This document shows, in pieces, positions 7,439-13,641 of a DNA stretch of 18,972 bases. The notes under the pieces are model-generated. The model saw only the letters and a list, made by a program, of their open reading frames with translations, had not been told where the DNA came from and searched no databases. Location: assembly GCA_039714995.1 (NCBI GenBank), contig JBDLII010000023.1:1-18972 (forward strand), in the 5' to 3' direction. The stretch is from Sva-25 sp039714995 (GTDB lineage: Bacteria > Pseudomonadota > Gammaproteobacteria > Chromatiales > Chromatiaceae). The position numbers were made by a program, and so were the translations under genes. Every line of letters begins with the position of its first letter. Position 1 is the first letter of the stretch.

Positions 7439-7924
7439 ATGAAAAATGTATTGAAAATCGCTGCGGCCGCAGCGCTCCTCGCATCAACAGCCGCGTCCGC
7501 CGAGTTCTGGGATGATGACAAGGACTGGACTGGCGACTGGGACAATGACTGGCGCAACGACTGGAACAACAATATGTACAACCGCGGCTACGGCCGTGGA
7601 GATATGTCCGGCCGTAGCCGCGGCCGCGGTCGTGGCCGTGGCAGCTTCCACATGGATGCCGATGCCGATGCCGATGTCGACTGGGAGGGCGATGGTTACG
7701 GCAACTGGGAAGGCGATGGATACAACCGCTGGGACAATCGCTGGGACAATCGCTGGGATAACCGCAGCAATTGGGACAGCCGCAGCTCTGGCGGCCGCTA
7801 CGGTCGTCCATATGGCTATGGACGTTCCTACGGTTATGGTCCGCGTCGCTACAGCCCGGCGCCTGCCAGAGCAGCTGCTCCAGCCGCAAAGGCAGCAGCG
7901 CCTGCAACCAAAAACTGCAAGTAA
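7439..7924 (+). CDS. Putative sulfur-globule envelope protein
   Basis: A 161-residue secreted low-complexity protein. A signal peptide of 21 residues ends ASTAASA before EFWDDD. The mature chain is rich in Trp (11 by my count), Asp, Asn, Arg, Gly and Tyr: W/D/N repeats, then an RG run (SGRSRGRGRGRG), a DA run (D73-D81), two WEGDGY units, three WDNR units, and a GYG-rich stretch. The tail is Ala/Pro/Lys-rich, with one cysteine next to the last residue. The signal peptide plus Gly/Tyr/Trp/Asn-rich repeats resembles the Sgp proteins that coat periplasmic sulfur globules in Allochromatium and related sulfur oxidisers. It is flanked by its own long upstream region and a 3' hairpin, suggesting a single abundant transcript. 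Function is inferred from composition, so another structural or ice-/metal-binding role is possible. Confidence 0.68.
   Translation: MKNVLKIAAAAALLASTAASAEFWDDDKDWTGDWDNDWRNDWNNNMYNRGYGRGDMSGRSRGRGRGRGSFHMDADADADVDWEGDGYGNWEGDGYNRWDNRWDNRWDNRSNWDSRSSGGRYGRPYGYGRSYGYGPRRYSPAPARAAAPAAKAAAPATKNCK
7655..7765 (+). repeat. Tandem coding repeats in the globule-like gene
   Basis: The DNA holds three exact GATGCC units (7655-7672) plus a variant (7673-7678). These are followed by two related 24-base units (7682-7705 and 7706-7729, encoding WEGDGY plus two residues). Three 12-base units encoding WDNR come next (7730-7741 and 7742-7753 identical, 7754-7765 with two changes). This indicates recent slippage or duplication within the gene. 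Confidence 0.9.
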
Positions 7925-7939
7925 TCCACTGCTGCTGTA

Positions 7940-7968
7940 CCGCACTTCCCGCCCGCCGGGAAGTGCGG
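7940..7968 (+). terminator. Strong 3' hairpin after the globule-like gene
   Basis: A perfect 12-base-pair GC-rich stem (CCGCACTTCCCG with CGGGAAGTGCGG) closes a 5-base loop, 15 bases after the stop codon. No T-run follows, so it is not a canonical intrinsic terminator. It may protect the 3' end of an abundant mRNA or act with Rho. Confidence 0.65.
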
Positions 7969-8064
7969 GCGTAAGCTCCTTCCAAACCAGTCACGCCGCA
8001 GGGCATCATCAATTTCACGCATTGCACCGGATGCTCGGTATTCATTCCGCCGTCGCCTGTCGGG

Positions 8065-8070
8065 TATAAT
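8065..8070 (+). promoter_or_regulatory. Candidate -10 element for the M50-trpS-scpAB-rluB operon
   Basis: A perfect TATAAT hexamer preceded by GGG lies only 8 bases before the ATG at 8079. No good -35 hexamer is seen 16-18 bases upstream. If used, transcription would start at or next to the ATG and give a nearly leaderless mRNA. Confidence 0.4.
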
Positions 8071-8078
8071 CTCTCCGC

Positions 8079-8741
8079 ATGAACGAATTGACATCCATCC
8101 AGACCATCGCGGCCGCGGCGCTTCCGCTGCTGCTGGCGATCACACTGCATGAAGCGGCGCATGGCTGGAGCGCCCATCGCCTGGGAGACAATACCGCCTA
8201 TATGCTGGGGCGCGTGACCATCAACCCGCTGAAACATGTCGATCCGCTGGGAACCATCGTGGTTCCCATTGCCGTTTATATCCTCAGCGGGTTCAACTTT
8301 GCGTTCGGCTGGGCGAAGCCTGTACCGGTCAACTTTTCAGCGCTGCGCAACGTCCGTCGTGATACCGCGCTGGTTGCCTTTGCCGGTCCGGCATCCAATC
8401 TGCTGATGCTGCTTGGCTGGGCGCTGGTCATCAAGCTGATAGTATCGGTGGCGGGACCCGAGTACTACTTCAGCAGCTTTGTTGGCGCCATGGCCGGGTT
8501 CGGCATTCTCATCAACTCGATCCTGGCGGCACTGAACCTGCTGCCGCTGCTGCCGCTGGACGGCGGACGCATACTCAACGCCTGGCTGCCGCCGAATCTC
8601 TCGCAGGCATTTGAAAAGATGGAGCCCTATGGCCTGTTTATTATCCTCGGACTGCTGTTTACCGGCATCCTGAGCCCAGTACTTTTCGCCATGATGCGTG
8701 TCATCAACACTACGGTCTTTACACTTATCGGTTTGAACTAA
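8079..8741 (+). CDS. Site-2-protease-like M50 membrane metalloprotease
   Basis: A 220-residue integral membrane zinc protease of the small, PDZ-less M50 type. The zinc motif is HEAAH (H24, E25, H28) in the first hydrophobic helix, and the third ligand is probably D161 in NLLPLLPLDGGR. NPLKHVDPLGT and FAGPASNLLM are typical of this group. Five or so hydrophobic segments are visible. Substrates are not known. It opens an operon with trpS (8-base gap), scpA, scpB and rluB, an arrangement I recall from other gammaproteobacteria. The ATG at 8079 follows a TATAAT closely and has no Shine-Dalgarno sequence. Confidence 0.92.
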   Translation: MNELTSIQTIAAAALPLLLAITLHEAAHGWSAHRLGDNTAYMLGRVTINPLKHVDPLGTIVVPIAVYILSGFNFAFGWAKPVPVNFSALRNVRRDTALVAFAGPASNLLMLLGWALVIKLIVSVAGPEYYFSSFVGAMAGFGILINSILAALNLLPLLPLDGGRILNAWLPPNLSQAFEKMEPYGLFIILGLLFTGILSPVLFAMMRVINTTVFTLIGLN

Positions 8742-8749
8742 AGAGGGTT

Positions 8750-9985
8750 ATGGCTTCCGACAACTCACTGAACAAGATCGCTTCCCGTCATGCCCGTGTA
8801 TTGTCAGGCATGCGGCCAACAGGACGTCTGCACCTTGGTCACTATCATGGTGTTTTGAAGAACTGGGTGGAACTGCAGCATGAATACCGCTGCTTTTTCT
8901 TCGTTGCTGACTGGCATGCCCTGACCACCCACTATGACGACCCGAGCGGTATTCCCCAAAGCACGCATGAGATGGTGATCGACTGGCTTGCCGCAGGCGT
9001 CAACCCCAACGAGGCGACCATCTTCATCCAGTCCCGCGTTCCCGAACATGCCGAACTGCACCTGCTGCTGTCGATGATCACGCCGCTGGGCTGGCTCGAG
9101 CGCGTACCAAGCTACAAGGATCAGCAGGAGAGGCTGAAAGAGCGGGATCTCGCAACCTACGGCTTTCTCGGTTATCCGCTGCTGCAGAGCGCGGACATTC
9201 TGCTCTACCAGGCAGGCCTGGTTCCAGTCGGAGAAGACCAGGTCTCTCATGTGGAACTGACGCGCGAGGTTGCGCGGCGTTTCAACCACATCTTCGGGCG
9301 CGAGACCGATTTCGCCGCCAGGGCGGAGACGGCCATGAAGAAGATGGGAAAGAAGAGCGCCAGGCTGTATCAGCGCTACCGCAATGCCTGGCAGGAGCAG
9401 GGGGATGATGAGGCGCTGGCGGCTGCCAGGGCGCTGCTCGAAGGGCAGCAGAATATTACCGTTGCAGACAAGGACCGCCTCTACGGCTATCTCGAGGGTG
9501 GTGGCAAGGTGATACTGCCGGAGCCCCAGCCGCTGTTGACCAAAGCGTCGAAAATGCCGGGTCTGGATGGCCAGAAGATGTCGAAATCCTACGGCAATAC
9601 CATCTCGCTGCGTGCTGACGCCGATGAGCTCAGCAAGCAGCTGCGCACCATGCCGACGGATCCTGCACGGATCCGCAGAACGGACCCGGGTACTCCCTCG
9701 AAGTGTCCGGTGTGGCAGTTCCACGCGGTCTACTCAGATGATGCGATGCGTGACTGGGTGCAGCAGGGCTGCACCTCGGCCTCGATAGGCTGTGTCGACT
9801 GCAAGCAGCCGGTCATCGATGCCGTGCTCGAGGAGTTGCGTCCCATGCAGGAGCGTGCCAGGGAGTTCGAAGAGCAGCCCGACGTGGTGCGCAACATTAT
9901 CAATGAAGGCTGTGAAACCGCACGTGACGAGGCGCGCGAAACCATGGATGTCGTCAGGCATGTGATGTCGCTGGAGCTGCTCTGA
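8750..9985 (+). CDS. trpS: Tryptophanyl-tRNA synthetase, long form with likely iron-sulfur motif
   Basis: Class I synthetase that charges tRNA-Trp in the cytoplasm. It has 411 residues, against about 334 in E. coli. The HIGH-type motif is HLGH at 28-31 (SGMRPTGRLHLGHYHG) and KMSKS is at 276-280. The extra length comes mainly from a charged insertion at about 190-265. Toward the C-terminus, C319-x21-C341-x6-C348-x2-C351 closely matches the C-x22-C-x6-C-x2-C motif that binds a 4Fe-4S cluster in Thermotoga maritima TrpRS. The ATG is preceded by AGAGGG within the 8-base gap after the protease gene; scpA begins one base after its stop. Confidence 0.97.
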   Translation: MASDNSLNKIASRHARVLSGMRPTGRLHLGHYHGVLKNWVELQHEYRCFFFVADWHALTTHYDDPSGIPQSTHEMVIDWLAAGVNPNEATIFIQSRVPEHAELHLLLSMITPLGWLERVPSYKDQQERLKERDLATYGFLGYPLLQSADILLYQAGLVPVGEDQVSHVELTREVARRFNHIFGRETDFAARAETAMKKMGKKSARLYQRYRNAWQEQGDDEALAAARALLEGQQNITVADKDRLYGYLEGGGKVILPEPQPLLTKASKMPGLDGQKMSKSYGNTISLRADADELSKQLRTMPTDPARIRRTDPGTPSKCPVWQFHAVYSDDAMRDWVQQGCTSASIGCVDCKQPVIDAVLEELRPMQERAREFEEQPDVVRNIINEGCETARDEARETMDVVRHVMSLELL

Positions 9986-9986
9986 G

Positions 9987-10802
9987 GTGGGGCCGCAGAC
10001 TCCTCCGCAGCAGCAACAGGAGCTGCCCTTCGCCATGGTGCAGGGCGAGCCGCTGCTCGAACCGCCGAAGGATCTCTATATTCCGCCCGATGCGCTGGAG
10101 GTCTTTCTCGAGGCTTTCGAGGGTCCTCTCGACCTGCTGCTCTACCTGATCCGCAAGCAGAATCTCGATATTCTCGACATCCCGATTGCCGACATCACCG
10201 GGCAGTATATTGACTACATCGCCCTGATGAAGGATATGCAGCTGGAGCTTGCCGCCGAGTACCTGGTGATGGCCGCCATGCTGGCCGAGATCAAGTCGCG
10301 CATGCTGCTGCCAAGACCCAGCCATGAGGATGAAGAGGAGGGCGACCCACGCGCTGAACTGGTGCGGCGGCTGCAGGAGTATGAGCGTTTCAAGCAGGCG
10401 GCGGCGGATATCGACGAACTGCCACGACTGGAGCGTGACCTGCATCAGGCCGATGTGGCGGTGCCTGACAAACACTGCGAACACCCCTTGCCGGATGTGG
10501 ATCTCAAAGAGCTGTTGTTTGCTTTTCATGAAGTGCTGCGGCGGGCGGATCTCTTCAGCAGTCACCAGATCGAGCGCGAAGTGTTAAGTGTGCGTGAACG
10601 CATGTCGCATGTGCTGGCCAACGTCCAGTCGAACGGTTTTACAGCCTTTACCGAACTGTTTGAGCTGCGCGAGGGGCGCATGGGAGTCGTTGTGACCTTT
10701 ATGGCTGTACTCGAGCTGATGAAGGAGACCCTGATCGAACTGGTGCAGGTCGATGCGTTCGGCGTCATTCATGTCAAGGCGCGGGAGATGCATGAAGAGT
10801 AA
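9987..10802 (+). CDS. scpA: Segregation and condensation protein A
   Basis: Kleisin subunit of the SMC-ScpA-ScpB (condensin-like) complex, which organises and helps segregate the chromosome. The 271-residue protein contains YIPPDALEVFLEAFEGPLDLL followed by YLIRKQNLDI, MQLELAAEYLVMAAMLAEIKSRMLLP, and a winged-helix C-terminus (VVVTFMAVLELMKE). A GTG one base after trpS is used here because the segment ELPFAMVQGEPLLEPPKD also resembles related gammaproteobacterial proteins. The alternative is ATG 10035, with AGGAG about 12 bases upstream, giving 255 residues. The stop overlaps scpB by 11 bases. Confidence 0.94.
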   Translation: MGPQTPPQQQQELPFAMVQGEPLLEPPKDLYIPPDALEVFLEAFEGPLDLLLYLIRKQNLDILDIPIADITGQYIDYIALMKDMQLELAAEYLVMAAMLAEIKSRMLLPRPSHEDEEEGDPRAELVRRLQEYERFKQAAADIDELPRLERDLHQADVAVPDKHCEHPLPDVDLKELLFAFHEVLRRADLFSSHQIEREVLSVRERMSHVLANVQSNGFTAFTELFELREGRMGVVVTFMAVLELMKETLIELVQVDAFGVIHVKAREMHEE

Positions 10803-11439
10803 TCAACATATCCGCAATATCGTCGAGGGCGCCCTGCTTGCGGCGGGCAAACCACTGAGTCTCGACTGCCTGCTGATGCTGTTTCTGGATGATGAACAAC
10901 CACAGCGGCAGCAGCTTGTTGAGGCAATTGAGCAGCTGCAGCAGCTCTATCAGGAGCGCGGTATTGAGATTGTGGAGGTGAGTAGCGGCTGGCGCATCCA
11001 GGTGCGAAAGGCGTATGCGCCCTGGATTTCACGCCTGTGGAATGAGAAACCGGCGCGCTACTCGCGTGCACTGCTGGAGACACTTTCGCTGATTGCCTAC
11101 AGGCAGCCGGTAACCCGCGGTGAAATCGAGGCTGTGCGTGGTGTTGCCGTCAGCACCAATATTATCAAGACCCTGCTGGAGAGAGAGTGGATTCGCGTGG
11201 TAGGCAAGCGGGATGTACCGGGACGGCCCTCACTCTATGCAACCACCCGTGAATTTCTGGACTATTTTGCGTTGAAGGGACTTGACGATCTGCCGCCTCT
11301 GGCGGAGATCAAGGAGATCGATGTCATCAATCCAGAGCTGGATCTGCCTGATCCTGAAGGCCCGGGACAGCCCGAGGCAGCTGCTGGACAGCAACCGGAA
11401 GCCGGTGATCGTGACACGCCGGAACAGCTGCTGCAATGA
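10792..11439 (+). CDS. scpB: Segregation and condensation protein B
   Basis: Winged-helix partner that dimerises on ScpA in the SMC complex. It is 215 residues from the ATG at 10792, chosen because GGGAG lies just upstream and the protein then begins MKSNQHIRNIVEGALLAAGK, the usual ScpB N-terminus; an upstream ATG at 10753 would add 13 unlikely residues. Family signatures are SGWRIQVR, RYSRALLETLSLIAYRQPVTR, GEIEAVRGVAVS and GKRDVPGRPSLYATT. The last 35 residues are Pro/Glu/Gln-rich and probably disordered. It overlaps scpA by 11 bases and rluB by 4 bases (ATGA), implying coupled translation. Confidence 0.95.
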   Translation: MKSNQHIRNIVEGALLAAGKPLSLDCLLMLFLDDEQPQRQQLVEAIEQLQQLYQERGIEIVEVSSGWRIQVRKAYAPWISRLWNEKPARYSRALLETLSLIAYRQPVTRGEIEAVRGVAVSTNIIKTLLEREWIRVVGKRDVPGRPSLYATTREFLDYFALKGLDDLPPLAEIKEIDVINPELDLPDPEGPGQPEAAAGQQPEAGDRDTPEQLLQ

Positions 11440-12200
11440 GCACAAGGGAGCGTATTCAAAAGGTGCTGGCAAATGCTGGCCTGGGATCCCGGCGGACCAT
11501 CGAACAATGGATCAGGGATGGCCGCATCACAGTCAATGGCCAGCTGGCGCGCCTCGGTGACCGCATCAACGACGAAGACCATGTCAAGGTGGATGGCCGC
11601 ATGGTCAGCCATAAACGGCTCAAGGATGATGTCCATCACATCATTATCTACAACAAGCCGGAAGGTGAAATTGTCACCCGACGGGATGATTCGGGACGTC
11701 CGACGGTTTTCTCGAAGCTGCCCGCTCTCTCCAAAGGACGCTGGATAGCGGTTGGGCGCCTCGATATCAATAGCGCCGGTTTGCTGCTGTTGACCACTCA
11801 TGGTGAATTGGCAAACCGCCTGATGCACCCATCCACGCAGATCGAACGGGAATATGCCGTGCGTGTGCATGGAGAGGTATCGACAGAGATGCTGGAGCGA
11901 CTGGTTAATGGCGTTCAGCTCGATGATGGCCCCGCACGTTTTGAGGAGATTGTCGAGTCGGGCGGAGAGGGAACGAACCGCTGGTACCATGTCGTTATCA
12001 TGGAGGGCCGCAAGCGTGAAATCCGACGTATGTGGGAGACTGTCGGCGCCTGGGTCAATCGCCTGAAAAGGGTGCGCTTCGGCCCCGTCATCCTCGACAG
12101 CAGCGTCAAGGCAGGGAAGTGGCGTTCCCTCACCCGCAAAGAGAGCCAGGCCCTGCTCGAGATGACCGGACTCAAAGGCGTCAAGATAGAAATGTTTTAG
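11436..12200 (+). CDS. rluB: 23S rRNA pseudouridine(2605) synthase
   Basis: RluB-type enzyme that isomerises a uridine in helix 93 of 23S rRNA (U2605 in E. coli numbering). The 254 residues hold an N-terminal S4 RNA-binding domain (RIQKVLANAGLGSRR, about 5-60). The RsuA/RluB catalytic domain follows, with VGRLDINSAGLLLLT (catalytic D110), HPSTQIEREYAVRV and EGRKREIRRMWE. The long basic C-terminal tail of E. coli RluB is absent. It is the last gene of the M50-trpS-scpAB-rluB operon, and its TAG stop lies inside a TTTTAGG repeat. RluB is preferred over RluE/RluF by sequence and by scpAB linkage. Confidence 0.94.
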   Translation: MSTRERIQKVLANAGLGSRRTIEQWIRDGRITVNGQLARLGDRINDEDHVKVDGRMVSHKRLKDDVHHIIIYNKPEGEIVTRRDDSGRPTVFSKLPALSKGRWIAVGRLDINSAGLLLLTTHGELANRLMHPSTQIEREYAVRVHGEVSTEMLERLVNGVQLDDGPARFEEIVESGGEGTNRWYHVVIMEGRKREIRRMWETVGAWVNRLKRVRFGPVILDSSVKAGKWRSLTRKESQALLEMTGLKGVKIEMF

Positions 12201-12217
12201 GTGTTAGGTTTTAGGTA
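12195..12217 (+). repeat. TTTTAGG-type repeat overlapping the rluB stop
   Basis: The tract begins with the last codon and stop of rluB (TTT TAG) and continues GTGTTAGGTTTTAGGT. Bases 12201-12216 are the reverse complement of 12616-12631 at 15 of 16 positions, so this tract and the one at 12602-12628 enclose the whole intergenic region. Confidence 0.7.
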
Positions 12218-12292
12218 TTCGAGTCACTGACAGGAAACGCGGAAATCTCACGCAATGAGGTGAAGGAGACAAATACCTATGGAAACATTATG

Positions 12293-12526
12293 GTAACTAT
12301 TCAGCAACTATTTAGTACATCTGTGATCGTCACTGCTATTGGGCATATCTTCCGGAAAACGCCGTAAATACCTCTGACCCACAGGGATGTGGGAAATGCC
12401 GGTTCCGTAAGGAACATGAACCGGCCATGTAGGCTCGCGTCGGCATCCATACCTCCGACGTTTCCTCTAGATACACCCAATAGCAGTGACTGGATTTGCG
12501 AATTTGAAAAGATGCTGAATAGTTAC
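12293..12526. mobile_element. MITE-like palindromic element with GTAA ends
   Basis: A 234-base non-coding element. Perfect 14-base terminal inverted repeats GTAACTATTCAGCA (12293-12306) and its complement (12513-12526) are flanked by 8-base direct repeats ACATTATG (12285-12292) and TCATTATG (12527-12534), matching at 7 of 8. After a 22-base spacer on each side, a second perfect 15-base inverted repeat follows (GTCACTGCTATTGGG, 12329-12343, with 12476-12490), and imperfect pairing continues inward. The centre holds two hairpins: CCCACA/TGTGGG (12378-12393) and GCCGGTTC/GAACCGGC (12398-12425). GTAA ends with 8-base duplications are features of the IS66 family, so a non-autonomous relative is likely. 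There is no transposase. It fills most of the gap between rluB and gspC. Confidence 0.75.
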
Positions 12527-12601
12527 TCATTATGTTACTTTTCATCGTCCAAGCTGACCTGAATGCTGAGCAGGATGAGGTATCGCATCCAATGTATGTC
12601 C

Positions 12602-12628
12602 ACCTAAAAGTTAAAACCTAAAACTTAA
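12602..12628 (-). repeat. TTTTAGG-type repeat upstream of gspC
   Basis: On the plus strand this reads CCTAAAAGTTAAAACCTAAAAC; it is in inverse orientation to the tract at 12195-12217. Bases 12616-12631 pair with 12201-12216 at 15 of 16 positions. Confidence 0.7.
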
Positions 12629-12653
12629 CACTCTTGCCAAAACCTCTTTGCGA

Positions 12654-12659
12654 TATAAT
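12654..12659 (+). promoter_or_regulatory. Candidate -10 element for the gsp operon
   Basis: A perfect TATAAT lies 45 bases before the gspC ATG, between the repeat tract and the gene. The best -35 candidates (CTCTTG at 12631 with 17 bases spacing, TTGCCA at 12634 with 14) are poor, so this is tentative. Confidence 0.4.
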
Positions 12660-12704
12660 GCACGTGTTTTAATAAGTTAAAGTGAAAATCCTAGGAAACG
12701 GTTG

Positions 12705-13634
12705 ATGAGCCTGCCTGGCGGAAATGTTGCCGCTGTGATTCCCTCGGTGCTGATTGCCCTGCTGCTGCTGTTGATCGCCGCGCAGCTGGCAAAATTGACG
12801 TGGACGCTGTTTGATAGCGCAACGATCGATGCCGGTATCGACAGTGAGGTAGTCACATCCACCGACCGGCCTGCAGCGACTGTGATTGACTGGAATACGA
12901 TACCGCTGTTTGGCAAGGCGGAGATTGTCAAAAAAGCTGCCGTCAAAAAACCGCTGGCCAGAAAACCCAAAAAACCGGGGGTCCTGAAAAAACTGGATGT
13001 CACATTGATTGGCGCAATGGTTTCCACCGATCCGCGGCACTCCTTTGTCAGTATCAGGGAGGGCGGCGAGACCAGGGTTCTGAAAACCGGCGAAGAGATC
13101 AAGGATGGCGTGACCGTCAAGGCGATCAGCCCCAGGGCCTTTACTGCAACGGATGGCAGTGCTGAGAGAGTATTTTACCTGATTCCCGCCGACGAACTGC
13201 GGGCAAAGGAGCGTGAGGCCCATATCCTGCAGGAGCCGGAAGCCGAAGTGTCCGTGGAGCCGGTTTCAGACAGCCAGCCAGGCGCTGCGGAGACAGTCTC
13301 ACACCAGGTTGATGATGAGACCCGGGTGAAACTTGAGCAGTACAGAAGCGATCTGCAGGAGAATCCGCTCTCGCTTGCCGATGTCGTTTCCGCCTCCCCG
13401 GTACAGCGTAACGGAGAGCTCTATGGCTATCGTTTGCGCCATGGAAAGGATCGTGAACTGCTTACCAGTGTCGGCCTGAGAGCCGGGGACATCCTGATGA
13501 ACGTCAATGGCCTCGCCATCACCGACCCGGAGCAGCTAACCGAGGTGATCGAGTCACTGGCGACTGGCGCCATGGTCGACTTGACGATAGAACGCGGCGG
13601 CAAGCAGCGTGATTTGAATGTTGTACTGGAGTAA
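12705..13634 (+). CDS. gspC: Type II secretion system protein C
   Basis: Inner-membrane connector that links the T2SS platform to the GspD secretin and helps recruit substrates. The 309-residue protein has a short cytoplasmic start, one membrane helix (about 9-29), and a Lys/Pro-rich linker (KKAAVKKPLARKPKKPG). The HR domain follows (about 100-165: LTLIGAMVSTDPRHSF and later KTGEEIKDGVTVKAI is close to the family pattern as read by eye). A C-terminal PDZ domain runs from about 225 to 309 (GLRAGDILMNVNGLAITDPE). The ATG at 12705, 8 bases after AGGA, is preferred over the adjacent TTG at 12702. It opens the operon; gspD begins 7 bases after the stop. Confidence 0.9.
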   Translation: MSLPGGNVAAVIPSVLIALLLLLIAAQLAKLTWTLFDSATIDAGIDSEVVTSTDRPAATVIDWNTIPLFGKAEIVKKAAVKKPLARKPKKPGVLKKLDVTLIGAMVSTDPRHSFVSIREGGETRVLKTGEEIKDGVTVKAISPRAFTATDGSAERVFYLIPADELRAKEREAHILQEPEAEVSVEPVSDSQPGAAETVSHQVDDETRVKLEQYRSDLQENPLSLADVVSASPVQRNGELYGYRLRHGKDRELLTSVGLRAGDILMNVNGLAITDPEQLTEVIESLATGAMVDLTIERGGKQRDLNVVLE

Positions 13635-13641
13635 TCGACTG

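Noticed and set aside
8018..8029. CGCATTGCACCG, shared with one arm of the hairpin at 18511-18537
   Set aside because: Only 12 bases match and no partner arm is nearby; not enough to call a second copy of the repeat.
12336..12545. A 69-codon minus-strand open frame across the palindromic element
   Set aside because: It lies mostly within the inverted repeat, has no recognisable domain or ribosome-binding site, and is explained by the element.
12201..12704. A CRISPR array or tRNA in the long intergenic stretch
   Set aside because: The repeats are inverted rather than regularly spaced direct repeats, and no cloverleaf with CCA end or conserved T-arm is seen.
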